Positions 47,701 through 61,208 of a stretch of DNA of 64,000 nucleotides are shown piece after piece. The notes beneath the pieces were generated by a model. That model made no database searches. It saw nothing but the letters and a program-made list of their open reading frames with translations, and had not been told where the DNA came from. The stretch is from contig CM054179.1 in assembly GCA_028829895.1 (NCBI GenBank), positions 105,425,875 through 105,489,874 of the forward strand, written 5' to 3'. Made by a program: the position numbers and the translations under genes. The first letter of the stretch is position 1, and the number at the start of each line of letters is the position of its first letter. Source of the stretch: Sinotaia quadrata. Its lineage: Eukaryota; Mollusca; Gastropoda; Architaenioglossa; Viviparidae.

Positions 47701-48340
47701 GCAGGAGTAAGCATGACGATCAGCCTTTATGCCACTGTAGTCTTTTAACAACAGGTTCTTTCTAAACATGCTTATTACAGTGTACTGTTCTACATCCACA
47801 TGAAGTCAAGACAACAAGGCATCTATATAATCACGATTTTAAAACGTTTTGCAAGTGAAAGTCTAGTTTGAACCCCATTGTCCAGTGCTACGCGACTGCA
47901 GAGCAAAGCTCTTTGGGTAATCTGATCAGAATGCAGGGAGCTTACTCGAATTATGCACGGTCAGGAGTCACAGCCTGCTCTAATATCAGACACACAAACT
48001 AAAAGCTAAAGGAGAGAAGAAAAAAATCTTTGTCATCCTGCTTTGTAAGTAGAGAGTTTGGTATGCTTTATCTCCAAGAATTGAAATATAATAATCATTT
48101 ACTACATTGTTTCTTTTTCTTTCTTTTTAATTTTTAATTTAATTTTTAATTTTGAGCAATAGGTATGCGAGCAGAGCGTACCAAAGTATTATATAGTTCA
48201 TTGATATGACCATGGAAGTACAGAGAATTTCAGTCCCTGTGCCTTATGTATAAGAACCAGTTGCATTTCTTACAGGATCGATAAAAAGGAATCATGACAC
48301 AACAAAGCAAGACTGAGGGAGATTTTAAGTTGGTATAACA
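47700..48340. other. Unique sequence, no gene seen
   Basis: A TTTTTAATTTAATTTTTAAT stretch is at about 48127. No open frame of interest was found. Confidence 0.4.
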
Positions 48341-48359
48341 ATTTGCAATATCACAGATT

Positions 48360-48890
48360 CAGCATACCATCATCACACTTCATGATATAACAAGGAATCA
48401 AGTGGCAGGACTTACAACGTCCTTCATAACAAGATACGTAATACGACACTACACGACATGACATGGCTTGACATTGCATTACATAATAAATTATGACAAC
48501 ACAACAGAACAGAGCACATCGTGCAGCGTATCTGAGTCCAACACAACTCAGTAGCACTTACAGCAGTACGATACAGTAACAACTCAGCAGCACTTAAAGC
48601 AGTACGATACAGTAACATGTCGGAGCAGCATAACTGCAATACACGTATCACATCGCATCACAAACGACTGGACAATATCTTATAAGACATGACATATAAC
48701 TTGTCATGAAAAGACATGATACGTGATATGTGATATGATATCATTTGATATATATCATACGATAAGATACTACATACAATGTACATAACATATGATGTGA
48801 CATGTATGTTATGAAATTATATGATGTGGTATAATGATGAATGATATATCATATGATACGATGGATTATATTATGCAATACGATTCAAAA
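48360..48890. repeat. Degenerate ACGACATGACATG / ATGATATGATATC composition repeats
   Basis: The first half uses tacgacac, gacatgac and two copies of tcagcagcactta…gtacgatacagtaac (about 48547 and 48581). The second half is dense in ATGATAT, TATCATA and CATATGAT words, many of them self-complementary. Confidence 0.65.
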
Positions 48891-49069
48891 TACGCTACAG
48901 TATGACACTTTAGAATATGGAACATAATTATTTTTCAATGAACAGAACGCTTCAATGATAATGAACTGCAAAATCTTCATTGAAACCAATCGCAAAACCA
49001 AAATTAAAATCCAATTAAAATTCTTTCCTCTGTACATTTGCATCCGAAATAAACAGTTGAAACATTAAT

Positions 49070-49615
49070 CCAACAAAGTAAGACCACATGAATTTTATTA
49101 AGACCAAATGCAATCCTGTATGACAAAGTGCAACATTTTAAAGACCAGAACAACCAATTAAGACCACATTCAACATAGTTAAAACCACACAACCCAGTAA
49201 AATAGTTAAAATCACCTACAAACCAGTAAGGCCACAGTCGACATACTTTGGACCACATACAACCCAGTAAACCACATTCAACATAGTTAAGACCAATACA
49301 ATTAGTAAGACCACACTCAGCATCGTTAAGACCAGATTTAATATAGTTACGATCACATAAATCCATTAAGACCACATTTAATATAGTTAATATCACATAC
49401 AACCCATTAAGACTACAATAAACATAGTTAAGATAACATACAACCCCACTAAGACCACAATCAACATAGTTAAGATTACATACAACCCAATAAGACTACA
49501 TACAGTTTAGTAAAACCATATTCAACATAGGTAAACTAAAAACAGCCTAGTATGACTGAATGTTACATAGCTAAGACACATATAATCCAGTATACCCAAA
49601 TACAACCCAGCTAAG
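49070..49615. repeat. Degenerate about 22/44-bp array
   Basis: Units alternate cattcaacatagttaagacc and acatacaacccagtaagacc types, about 24 in number, with moderate decay. Confidence 0.88.
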
Positions 49616-49619
49616 AGCG

Positions 49620-50530
49620 AGAAGTGTTAGTGCTCCATGGTGCCGCATATTGAACAATTATCCACTGGGCATCTTGCAATCAACAAAGAGAAAGCGCGTG
49701 CAATTAGTACAACAAAGCTGTGTATTAGTAATCTAAAACAGCAAGTTTTCTAGGTAGATTTAAATTCGGCATGCTAGAATCAGCCACCATTTTAATATCA
49801 TGTACGAAAACAATGGCCAATACATGAGAAGTAAGGGCTTTGTATTTATGTATTTTTATTTTAATAGGCACTAGAAAGAATCAGATTGATACCATTCGTA
49901 AACAAAACGTAAATAAGTAAGGCGATTTGGAGACAGCCTTTAACTTCACAAACAGACAAAGTATCAATTCATTATAGCGTACAATTACGTAACTACATTC
50001 AATAATAATAGCGTCAGTCTGTCAAATATACTCCTAACTTTAACATACTCTAAATATAGCCTGATCAATTATGTATTTGCACGGCGGGAAAAAATAATGT
50101 AAGCATTTAGTCTGCAATGAATATATCTTATACCCATAGATAATGAGATAATAAATCTTTGTCACATAAAAATTAAAAACAAAATATTTGATAGAAACGC
50201 AAATAACACTTAACAGTTTAGTGACTTATTCAGTAAGCACTTTTTCAAAATGTTTCTATGTCCAAAGGGCTGGGCAAACAGTCTAAAATATTTGGAAACA
50301 AAGGAAATGACTTGATAAGAGCTTATATATGTCTTAGTAGAGCAGTGTCGAACGTTGTGATAAGGCGAGACTCAGATATAATATCTAATTTTACTGAACC
50401 CCCTACCAAGATTAAAGCGAACGATCTCATAAGCATGAAGGTCTGTTGAGAGAAGGTTGCGACCTTTTTTAGACTGCTTACGGTACTCAGCAACAACTAA
50501 CTAGCGGCACTTTTTGCAAGTGTAATAGCG
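49620..50530. other. AT-rich unique sequence, no gene called
   Basis: The ORF at 50258-50449 lacks splice, promoter or domain evidence. Confidence 0.35.
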
Positions 50531-50532
50531 TC

Positions 50533-50640
<108 letters not shown>

Positions 50641-50945
50641 ATAGAGTATGCGAGTGATAATGTGCGTGTATGTGTGTGAGTGTGAAAACAAAAGTAATAT
50701 CCAGATTGGACCCAAACGGCATATATCTTAGTTGCATTTCAATATCCAGTTTAGTAGTACAAACCTTTCTAGCACCTTTACCAAGCAAAGAAAATTGAAT
50801 ATCTATACACAAAATAAAAATATAATAGTTGGAGATTGTGCGAGCTTAAGTAAAAAGGTACTGGACAAATTTTCTGTTGTATATCTTAGTGCCCTAGAGT
50901 CAAGATAAGTCTAAGAACATCACACTATCCCATTTAGAAGCTCGC

Positions 50946-51247
50946 CAGTAGCCCTAAAGCTACGAAAGTTTTCCATTAAAAGTATAACGCTTGCACTCAG
51001 ACCTCTCACCAGTAACCCTAAAACTACGAAAGTTTTCCATTAAAAGTATAACGCTTGCACTCAGACCTTTCACCAGTAACCCTAAAGCTACGAAAGTTTT
51101 CCATTAAAAGTATAACGCTTGCACTCAGACCTCTCACCAGTAACCCTAAAACTACGAAAGTTTTCCATTAAAAGTATAACGCTTGCACTCAGACCTTTCA
51201 CCAGTAACACTAAAGCTACGAAAGTTTTCCATTAAAAGTATAAAAGT
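50946..51247. repeat. 64-bp minisatellite, 5 copies
   Basis: The unit contains ccagtaaccctaaaactacg, aaagttttccattaaaagta and taacgcttgcactcagacct. Two subtypes alternate (ctctcacc with aaaact; tttcacc with aaagct), implying a 128-bp dimer repeat. Confidence 0.94.
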
Positions 51248-51249
51248 AT

Positions 51250-52240
51250 AACTGAAGTTCCACATTTACTGCAGGCAATGTTTTACGAAGCAAAGTCTGT
51301 GTGTCTGTTAAATAACGAACACATTGGCGCAAAAGTTATCGTTTCTATTTATTAAAAATTTATTTTTATAAACTGCATTTAATTGTTGACATAATTCTTG
51401 ACTAAGAAAGAAATCAAGTCTATTTTTGTCATCTACAAATGTTTAATATTACATTGGCTTTAATTAGCAGCTGTATTAACTTGCATTGTGTGACAGCCAC
51501 CATATATATTGGGTATGACTATTATTATTATGATTATTATTATTTAATCATCCATGACTAATTGCAAGTGATGAGAATCTTAATTTATGTTATTAATAAT
51601 TCTCCAGAAGACACCATTCGTCTCTCTCACTTGGCGGATAAGCGGGCGTTTAAATGTTTTCTCTCTCCCACAACATTAGAGGCAAACATTTACTGTCACA
51701 CAATATTTCTATAAGTGGAAAACTTCTTACCAAAGGAGAAGATAAATCCGACTTTAATCTATATTTAGTGAGCCCCCATCTACCCACTATCCCTCCAACA
51801 TAAGGTTATCAATATATGTAATAAGGTCAATAAATTTATTAAATCAACTATCAAATATTACAACATATGAATTTAATCAAAAGGGCATTGACATTTACAT
51901 CACAACAATGTTCGATTAATGCTGGACAATATATAATCAAGTTCAAGGCATAATTCATCACAGATTTTCTAGAGATAATGAAAGTCAATGTACATAACCT
52001 TTACAAAAATGTCCACTGTCACTAGCACACGTTCACAATCATGCGGTTTGCAACAAGTCATTGTCTTTCTTATTTAGATAATGGTACAATGTACCCCTTC
52101 TAGGCACGTTACACAACTGTTCCAAAATCTTCAATGCACTCACAAAGCACACCATGGAGAATCATCCAGAACTTTGCATGTACTGTCAAAAGTGCATCAT
52201 TCAGAGTATTCTATATCTTCATATAACATATAAGCATAAC
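51250..52240. other. AT-rich unique sequence, no gene seen
   Basis: Short ATT-rich repeats (about 51520-51545) only. Confidence 0.4.
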
Positions 52241-53200
52241 AACCAGCGATCTCTTAAGTTAATAACACTAAGACAGACGCATGTATCATATCAATTAACA
52301 GACAGTGACCTCTTAAATTACTCTCACTAAGACACATATTAATCAGCACAACAGATTAAGTGACGGAAACGATTAAATTACTCCCACTAAGACAAGCATA
52401 ACAGACTAAGTGAAACATGGAGACGATTAAATTACTCCCACTAAGACACATATTAATCAGCACAACAGATTAAGTGACGGAGACCAATTATATTTCTCCA
52501 TGCAAGTACATGCTCATAAACGTGACTAAAGCATATTAATTGAAACGTCAAGACTAGCACTCTACAATGTTACTCCTGCTGAACATATATGTAACACAAT
52601 GAGTAATATATCTAACTGACACACTACAGAGTTAATCCTGCTAAATAGATATGTAAAACAATGGGCAATATACCTTACTGGCACTCTCTTATATAGATTT
52701 GTAACATAATGAGCAATATATCTAAATGGCACCATACAAAGTTATTTCTATCATACAGATATATAGCACAATGAGCAATATATGTAACTGGCACTCTATA
52801 AATTTACTAGTGCTATATAGATACGTAACACAGTTAGCAATATATGTAACTGGCACTCTATAAAGTTACTCCTTCTAGACATACTCAACCATTAGACTAT
52901 ATGTTGCTTAAACACCATTGGCCTAACTACTGCTAAGACAGACCACGTCACTGACTATAACAGAGTGAAATAGGGCGACTGGTATTCCTTTAAAATAGTC
53001 CCGCTAAGATAGACTCAGAAGATTCGAAATATTGAGCATAAGACACTAAGTGAAACTTAGAGATGTGGCTTAATTAACTCCCTTTGAGAATGACCTACAT
53101 CACTGAGCACAACATACATAAATGCTACTTAGAAGCTGGTAAATGACTAAAGCTAAGATAGATTCGAACCTCTGTGTAAAACAGACTAAGTGAAATTGAT
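52240..53200. repeat. Old degenerate arrays of 40-65-bp units
   Basis: 52280-52500 repeats cactaagacacatattaatc, agcacaacagattaagtgac and ggagac. 52560-52880 repeats gcaatatatgtaactggcac, tctataaagttactcctgct and agatatgtaacacaatga. Traces continue to about 53190. Confidence 0.78.
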
Positions 53201-53836
53201 GAATGTTATCGCGTTAAACAGACTCATACCATTCAAAACTCAAATAATGCACAGTCACCATGAACCCACACGACGTCATTTTCTTTTTACTAGCTTTCGT
53301 TGTAAATGGCAATATATATTTTTTATTTGATTTTCATTGGCTGTTTTCCTGTACACTCTCGACTTCCTTCAATCTGATTCCATTCTCTTGAGAGCAAATT
53401 AAGCAAGAAATGTGGGAATCTAAAATAATCACATGTGACAAGGAGCTTGACTTCATGCTTGGCGTTAAACGGGTCGTTGGTATTTATTTTGCTGTTTGCT
53501 GTGTTTCCCAATGTCTTGACTGCTCGTCAAATCGCATTCAATGTAACATGATAAGCCATTAGCAGGAATCACGAACCTTTTGAGTTTCCAGCTTCGCGGG
53601 AGGGCAAATATAGTGATAGAAATTTGTCATCTTTTATTTTATTTCGCCGCAGTTTTAATAGGAAAGTACATAAACCATGCTTTACAGAAATCAAGTTTAC
53701 AGCTTGTTTGGAAAAAATAAAATAAAATATGCAGCAAGAAATAGACTAACACTTGTATGATGTTGAATACACTAAATTTTCATAGATTCATTTTATGACT
53801 TACTTAATGGGTTATGTGGGTTTTTTTTTGTGTTTG

Positions 53837-53869
<33 letters not shown>

Positions 53870-54200
53870 GCTTGCAATATGCAGACTAAAATGATATGTC
53901 AGGAGATACTTTATTTATATTAATTATTTACTTATATATTTGTTAATGCATGTCAATAATATTAATTGCTATATACGTTAAATGCCACATGTTGTGAAAG
54001 ATTTACATTTTAAAAGTTTTATTCACTTTTTTTAATTTCCAGCTTCAGTAAAAATTGTATTTTACCCATTTTCTTTTTTTCTTTCTTTTTTAACATTTCC
54101 TAATTTGTACTGTCTTTGATAGAAATTGGAATTGTCTTAATTGGATCGTTTAACGACGTCGTGAATTTCTTTGATGATAACTAAAACGACGTGAGATCCT
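53200..54200. other. Unique sequence with GT/CGTG tract; no gene called
   Basis: A GT and CGTG run lies at 53831-53872. A minus-strand open stretch near 53323-53511 (containing NDPFNAKHEVKLLVTCDYF) follows an acceptor-like gacgagcag but has no convincing donor or homology. Confidence 0.25.
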
Positions 54201-54207
54201 TTAAACT

Positions 54208-54714
54208 CCGGGTGTAACGTTAGTCTATGGTAGTGTTTTAGAGGGTAAGTAGGCTGGGTGTAACGTTAGTCTATGGTAGTGTTTTAGAGGGTAAGTAGGC
54301 TGGGTGTAACATTAGTCTATGGTAGTGTATAAGAGGGTAAGTAGGCTGGATGTAACAATAGTCTATGGTAGTGTATAAGAGGGTAAGTAGGCTGAATGTA
54401 ACGTTAGTCTATGGTAGTGTATAAGAGGGTAAGTAGGCTGGATGTAACAATAGTCTATGGTAGTGTATAAGAGGGTAAGTAGGCTGGATGTAACGTTAGT
54501 CTATGGTAGTGTATAAGAGGGTAAGTAGGCTGGATGTAACGTTAGTCTATGGTAGTGTTTTAGAGGGTAAGTAGGCTGGATGTAACAATAGTCTATGGGA
54601 ATGTTTTAGAGGGTAAGTAGGCTGGGTGTAACATAGTCTATGGTAGTGTATAAGAGGGTAAGTAGGCTGGGTGTAACATAGTCTATGTTAGTGTTTGAGA
54701 GGGTAAGTACGCTG
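54208..54714. repeat. 46-bp minisatellite, 11 copies, each with a 5' splice-site consensus
   Basis: The unit is ggctgggtgtaacgttagtc, tatggtagtgttttagaggg and taagta. Every copy contains AGGGTAAGTA. Variants swap acgtta for acaata and ttttag for tataag. Confidence 0.95.
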
Positions 54715-54719
54715 TCGAT

Positions 54720-55910
54720 GGCATTAGAAAGGGAGTGGGAGGGGCTAATGACATAAGTCTGTATCACATGTCAATTGTAGTCTTTATGCGCCATTGTTTA
54801 CACTTGTAACGAGAAGTCACTTATTGCTTTGAAGGTTGGGAGGAACGATTGACAAACTGTTAAACTAGAATGAAAGGTTTTAGAAAGTGATTATTTGTTC
54901 AGTAAACGGCTGAGACTCCGAAAATTTTAATTTGAATGGGGAATAGTGGCTGAATTGTTGAGTGTGTGTACAGTGTTCTCAGAGATTCTCGATCAACGAT
55001 TAATGTGAATCGTAAATAAACTTGATGTATTTCAGGTAAAGGTAAATGTTTGCTTAACGAGAAAGGAAAACAACATAATTTCTAATCCAGGGTCCTATAT
55101 CGGGGTTAAAAAGAAAATCAAGCAATTCATTCGAAGGAATTTTTTTTTTCCAGTGAGTAATGGTAGCAGTAATTCGTAAACATGGAAAATCTCAAAGACA
55201 TTACCAGCATTACTAAGCCGCATACAGTTAGAAAGGAAATCGCCGCTCTTTCTGATCACGTGATGTGATTACGCAAGTTGATATAGCTCCGCCCACTTTA
55301 CAAGTGTGTTTACGTCTTCGCTCTCGGTGAATTTAGTAGTTATTCGCCTGCACTCGTTGTCAATATGAATGAAATTGTTGTTGCTTTATTTTAAAAGGTG
55401 AGGTAGATGGCTGGGAAGGGATTATGTCATGACAAAATGCAATATGTACTCACGCTCCATAGCAAACTGAGGAAGTGAAAATTATTTACTTGGCGACTGA
55501 ACGAACCACGGAGAACAATAAATATGTTTCAAAGTGAAATCTGATTTGCACAGAAGTATGGATGTAGAGGTGAAGGACTATTTAACAATATATTTCATCA
55601 AGTTAGTAACATATATGAAGTCTGACGTCTGTGCTACAGGCGAAATGATTCACCCTCCACACCCACATACTCTTAGTTCACATTCGCATTATTTTCTGGC
55701 AACGATGTCGAAACCCGACTTCGGGATATATCGGGTACAATGTTCGGAATACACCCCTCAACCGTGACGTCGGGGCAAGTATTTTGAGCTGGAGGGTGTG
55801 TGCCCAAGCGACGGTGTTCGGCAACCACCGATTGTTTACTTTACAACAAACAATATGCAATGCCGCAGTCAGAAAGTAACTAGCCCCCGGGCGTCAAGTT
55901 GTTAACCCTT
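54720..55910. other. Unique, moderately GC-rich sequence; no gene called
   Basis: At 55250-55385 a GATCACGTGAT palindrome, a CCGCCC element and several CpG precede an ATG at 55365, which looks somewhat promoter-like. The ORF from that ATG closes almost at once. The ORF at 55534-55767 is unsupported. Confidence 0.25.
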
Positions 55911-55924
55911 TGTTCCAAATGACC

Positions 55925-56570
55925 TATTTCTTATAGACTCAATGACTCAACACAGGCTCAGTGGCTCAACTCATAGACTCAATGGCTCAACACAAACACT
56001 CGATGGCTGAACTCTTATAGATTCAATAATTTAACTCTTATAGACTCAATGGCTTAACTCTTATAAACTAATGGCTTAACTCTTAGACTCAATGGCTCAA
56101 GTCATAGAACAATGGCTTAACTCTTATAGACTCAATGGCTCAATTCTTCTAAACTCAATGATTCAACTTTTATAAACTCAATAACTTAACTCTTATATAC
56201 TCAATGGCTTATAAACCCAATAACTTAACTCTTATAAACTCAATGGATTAACTCTTATAGATTCAATAATTTAACTCTTATAGACTCAATGGCTTAACTC
56301 TTATAAACTAATGGCTTAACTCTTAGACTCAATGGCTCAAGTCATAGAACAATGGCTTAACTCTTATAGACTCAATGGCTCAATTCTTCTAAACTCAATG
56401 ATTCAACTTTTATAAACTCAATAACTTAACTCTTATATACTCAATGGCTTATAAACCCAATAACTTAACTCTTATAAACTCAATGGATTAACTCTTATAG
56501 ATTCAATAGATCAATTCTTTATAAACTCAATGGCTCAATTCTTATAGACTCATTAGCTCAACTCTAATGA
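55925..56570. repeat. 22-29-bp array with an exact 240-bp higher-order duplication
   Basis: The basic unit is ggcttaactcttatagactc plus aat. The stretch 56010-56267 is repeated without visible change at 56250-56507, an offset of exactly 240 bp. Confidence 0.94.
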
Positions 56571-56574
56571 CGCC

Positions 56575-56895
56575 AGTGCTAAGAATATGTTGAAAGTGCT
56601 GGTGTTGACTTTAGAATCTGAGCATGAAAGTGGCACTAGATAATAACGATAAGTATAGAAATTATCAATATTTTGAAAATTATTAATTAATAATAATAAT
56701 GGCAAGATTCGCAAAGTAAAAAATACTATGACGACGACATTGGTGGTGGTGGTGGTGGAGGTGATGGTGAAAGTTGGAGTAATGTTAACTGTGGTTTAAA
56801 TTCTGGTGGTAACAATGAGGAAGAGGAGATAGGATATTATGTATATATTGATAATAAGGAAATTGATATAAAGACAAGAAACGTCATTACACTGC
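56575..56895. other. Unique sequence with a GGT run
   Basis: GGTGGTGGTGG at about 56742-56760. No gene seen. Confidence 0.4.
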
Positions 56896-57170
<275 letters not shown>

Positions 57171-57449
57171 TAGAAAGAATTATCTATTATTTATATAAAT
57201 ACACAGATAAAAACAAACAAATGACAACCAAGCACTCGCAGGTACAATCAGTCGATTACATTCAAGATCTCTGATAGTTCTAACAAAAGACCCATATATA
57301 TCTTCTACTAATAGGTTCATCATTTGACATAGTCTTAAAGTGCAGTAAGCGCATTGATATGCATGGAAACATACTTGTACATTTCTACAGGAGACTGACT
57401 AGAATTGACCTGTCACGAAATATGTATAGACATGTTCGTACATATATAT

Positions 57450-58145
57450 ATTTTCCTGGGGGTTGTGTTATTGTTTAGTTTTCTTTTAGATTTGGGGTTT
57501 GTTTGTTTGTTGATTTTTGTTCTTGTTGGGGTGGGTGGATTCTTTTGGTATTTTTGTTTGTGGGGCGTTGTTATTTTTAATTTTTGAGTGATTCATTTAT
57601 TTCGTTGGTTTATTTTGCTTTATTTAATTTTTTCTGGTTAAGCATTTTATTTTTCATCTCCCCTCCCCCGCCCACCCCGTACTTTGATTAATTTTGAGGT
57701 TTACTCGTATTGTTTCACTGATCTATTGTTCTTTTCTTTTGTTTTTGTTACCTTCAATGGTTAGTTATGAGTTCTTTATTATTGTTGCTGTGCTTTGTTT
57801 TGTTAATTTTTTTGTTCTTTATTGATGAGTTGTTTGTGGGAGGTTTTGTTACTGCTCCTGAGTTTTGGAGGGGTTTTTTTATTGGTTAGTTGTAGGGGTT
57901 GTTTCATTGGTTTCTTGTGGGAGTTGTTGTGGTGGTGGTGTTTTGACTTTTCCTTGGTTTGTTGTGTGTGTATGGGGGGATATTATTATTGCGTTGTGTT
58001 GTTTTTTCACTGGCTTGTTGTTGGGGATTGTTATTGCTGCGGTGTTTTATTTTCATTGGTTTGTTTTGTGTAGGGGAATTATTATTGTTGTGGTGTTTTA
58101 TTTTCATTGGTTTGTTTTGTGTAGGGGAATTGTTATTGTTGTGTT
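57450..58145. repeat. Strand-asymmetric G/T-rich stretch with about 60-bp repeats
   Basis: For roughly 700 bp the plus strand is dominated by G and T. From about 57840, imperfect units of ttttattttcattggtttgt, tttgtgtaggggaattatta and ttgttgtggtg appear, with the last two copies nearly identical (58045-58140). Overlapping hydrophobic ORFs come from T-rich codons. Confidence 0.8.
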
Positions 58146-58149
58146 TTGT

Positions 58150-58490
58150 GTTTCTAAATCTTGACTCTCTCCACGTGTACTGTGATTTCAGTGCCTAAGA
58201 ATTGCTCTAAAAAGAATCACGCTCAATGTTTACAAATGAAAATGAAACCTAAATACCAAATACAAGTGACTCCATACACACATGCCGACAGACATTGACA
58301 ATAACAATGTCAACAAAAAGCAAACTTTCTAGCAAGCTGAGAAAAAGACTACTTACCTTTTCCGTACATGTGAATCGCTATTTGAATTTATATTCATTGT
58401 TGTTTCTGCCAAGTGTGTTGTAAAACCCGTACTGGAAAAAAAAATCAAACAAAATTGCTCATTCCAGATAAGTCGTGAATACTTCGGAGA
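58150..58490. other. Unique sequence, no gene seen
   Basis: Nothing nameable was found. Confidence 0.4.
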
Positions 58491-58491
58491 A

Positions 58492-58932
58492 ATGAATTTT
58501 CATCTAGAATTCTTAAAGTTACTCAATGCTCAACGCTTAGATAAAACTATGTATGTATCTGACTTGAAACGCCTTGACCAATACCAATTTCAGTCCTGTT
58601 CATGCTTGGAATTGGAAAGCTACCTCATAGAAACTCTGGTACTCTTCTATAACTTGTCACTCTTATTTCTTTTAATGCTTTTGATCAGATCTGGGGTTTT
58701 CTTCAATGCGATTTGCTGGCTAAGATCTGGGCTTTACTTCAATGCGATTTGCTGGCTCAGATCTGGGGTTTTCTTCAATGCGATTTGCTGGCTCAGATCT
58801 GGGGTTTTCTTCAATGCGATTTGCTGGCTAAGATCTGGGGTTTTCTTCAATGCGATTTGCTGGCTCAGATCTGGGGTTTTCTTCGATGCGATTTGCTGGC
58901 TCAGATCTGGGCTTTACTTCAATGCGAGATAA
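58492..58932 (+). other. 146-codon ORF, its second half a 36-bp minisatellite
   Basis: The first 65 codons are non-repetitive (starting MNFHLEFLKLLNAQRLDKTM and including a Leu-rich FYNLSLLFLLMLL stretch). The rest is about seven copies (58686-58925) of RSGVFFNAICWL, from a 36-bp unit. The non-repetitive part staying open for some 65 codons is mildly unusual for AT-rich DNA. No domain, signal sequence or splice context supports it, so it is a weak protein candidate. The array itself is certain. Confidence 0.2.
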
Positions 58933-61205
58933 ATCGTCAGCTCAAGAAGACCACTCATTTTTTTTCACACTAGAGTATACAGTGCTTTAAAAGATAACCC
59001 CACACACCCGTTACACTCATCGAAACTTCTTTGACAACGCATTTTCCTTTTTGTTTATTATCCCCAATTTTCTCATTATCAGGCACAACTTAAATAAATT
59101 TATATTCTATATTTTCAAGTCTTATTATAAATATTCCTCAAGAAGTTACTTATTCTTTGCAAACTAAAACATTTTCCATAAAAGTACATCAGAAATTTGA
59201 CGTACATCAGACGTAGTGTACAGTTCTTTATACCTTGTATTTGTTGTCATTAGAAGTCGTTAATGATGCTTGTTACAAGAGTACAAGAAGGTGAAATTCA
59301 AAATCAAAATAGTTCCAGTTGACAGTGTAAATGACGCATTGTTGTGACATTGCTACAATATATACAGCCTGCTTTCCAGTTCTGAAAAAAAAAAAAATAA
59401 AAACTTCACTGCAGCCAATGGTTTCGTCCGTATTAGCGAGTCTGCGAGCTCGAGGACTCTGGCAGCGAAGAACATAACTGGTTCCGAATCCAGTCAATGG
59501 AAATTCTCTAAGCTTTTCTGCGCCCGAGTCGTCTCAGTGTCAAGGCAGGAGCGCGCTGCACAGCGACTACACACAAGGTCGTTACTGGTTCCACTATTGG
59601 CCAAGCAAGCCATTGAAGCTCAGCATTTCTGCTGATCCACGCAAAGTTGAAACAGAACACCTCGCGCACTGAACAAATTCTATCGTTGTTAAGTCATGCA
59701 TCAAACGAACCCGCGAACCAGTAAACACTGGCTGTGAGACCCCAGCACTGGTGTCTTTCAAGACACACAGTATTCATTCACTAATTAACACGAGTGTCTT
59801 TCAAGCTTCTGCATATGTTTTTGTTGTTGATATTTTTTATTCTCACAGGGGTGAGGAAGGAGAGAGACAGACTGATTAAAAAAAAAAGAACTTGGAAGCT
59901 CTTATATGCATATCGTTCAAATGCTAATACCCATGAATATTATTTTTCGAACTTCTGCTTTGCATATTTTGCATATTTTCAGTCAAATTTATAGTCTCGC
60001 AGGCAAAAAGTTCTTGAGTTCTTGGATTCCAAAGATGTCTTAAGTTTAAACCCTGCTTTGCACTGGGATTTTTGACGATCAATTCTTACCAATTCTCGAC
60101 ATAATGAATGTTATGCGACTTAGCACTCTTTCGGGATTTATTCTAATAAATGATTATTATTATTATTATTATTATTATTGCTGATGATGATACTGATGTT
60201 GTTATTGCTGTTGTTATTTCATACTTGTTGTATTGTCACCTGAAATGAAAGCCTTTAAACTGATTGCGATTGGAATGTGTGTCCGTGTGCATGTGTATGT
60301 GTATATGCGTGTGTCCTCGTGTGCATTCCCTCTTCTACACCACACGTTCTATACGTGATCCAGTCGTGCGTGAAACCTCATGGTCGTACTAATAATGTGT
60401 GTGGGTGGGTGTATTCTCTGCAGCATATATTTACCTTAATGATTGCATTCAAGCAGAGATAATAACGGTAGTGTCATTTCATCCATAAACAGTCTGACTC
60501 CATTACAGACAGCTCTTGAAAATGGCAATCTAAATATATCCCCACATAAAGTTAAAAGATGCACGCCTTGAGTGCATCGTTAAAGAACGCACCAGCTTGA
60601 ATTACATTAGTTCCTGTTACAAAACAAACCTACTTGTATTTCATCTGTATAGAGAGATTCATTGATTGTGTTCGTCTCATTAGAACTAGCAGGAATGGCT
60701 CTGACAAAGTGCAATTTAGTCGTTCATAAGATTATTATTTTGTCCGTCCATCATTATATCTCTTTGTTTGTCCATCTATCCTTCCACTCATCTATCTATC
60801 TACCTACCTACCTAACTACCTACCTATCTATCTATCTATCTACCTATCTATCTATTTGTATATGTCTGTGTGCCTGTCACTAGATTAATACGCATTTAAA
60901 TTACTTCCCCTTCATTAGAATTGTTCTTCGGTAAAACGATACTAGCAGTTAATGAACAGAATAAAAATGTCAATAAAAACCAAGACTACCTGCTTCTCTG
61001 ACCAGGACTCAATCTGCACGTATATGCTAGCACCGCCCATTTCACACTCTTGTGAATTCTCTAAATGTTCTTATCATGACAAATTGTGAATTTATAGGGC
61101 TGTGTTGTGGAAAGAGTCAGGCACTATTTTACCATTTTTTACCAAAAAGGAATCTTCTTAGAGCGCAGTACTCTACGTGAGTTCTTCAAACTGCCATTGT
61201 TTATT
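58930..61205. other. Mostly unique sequence; no gene called
   Basis: Around 59400-59660 there is a GC-richer stretch with a B-box-like TGGTTCCGAATCC that might be another SINE-like relic. An ATT run is at about 60150-60178. CTAT/CTAC tracts lie at about 60785-60855. Confidence 0.3.
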
Positions 61206-61208
61206 GCA

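Noticed and set aside
59273..59497. Minus ORF behind a T-run acceptor near 59380
   Set aside because: Poly-Phe from the T run joins unrelated open segments, with no conserved residues visible.
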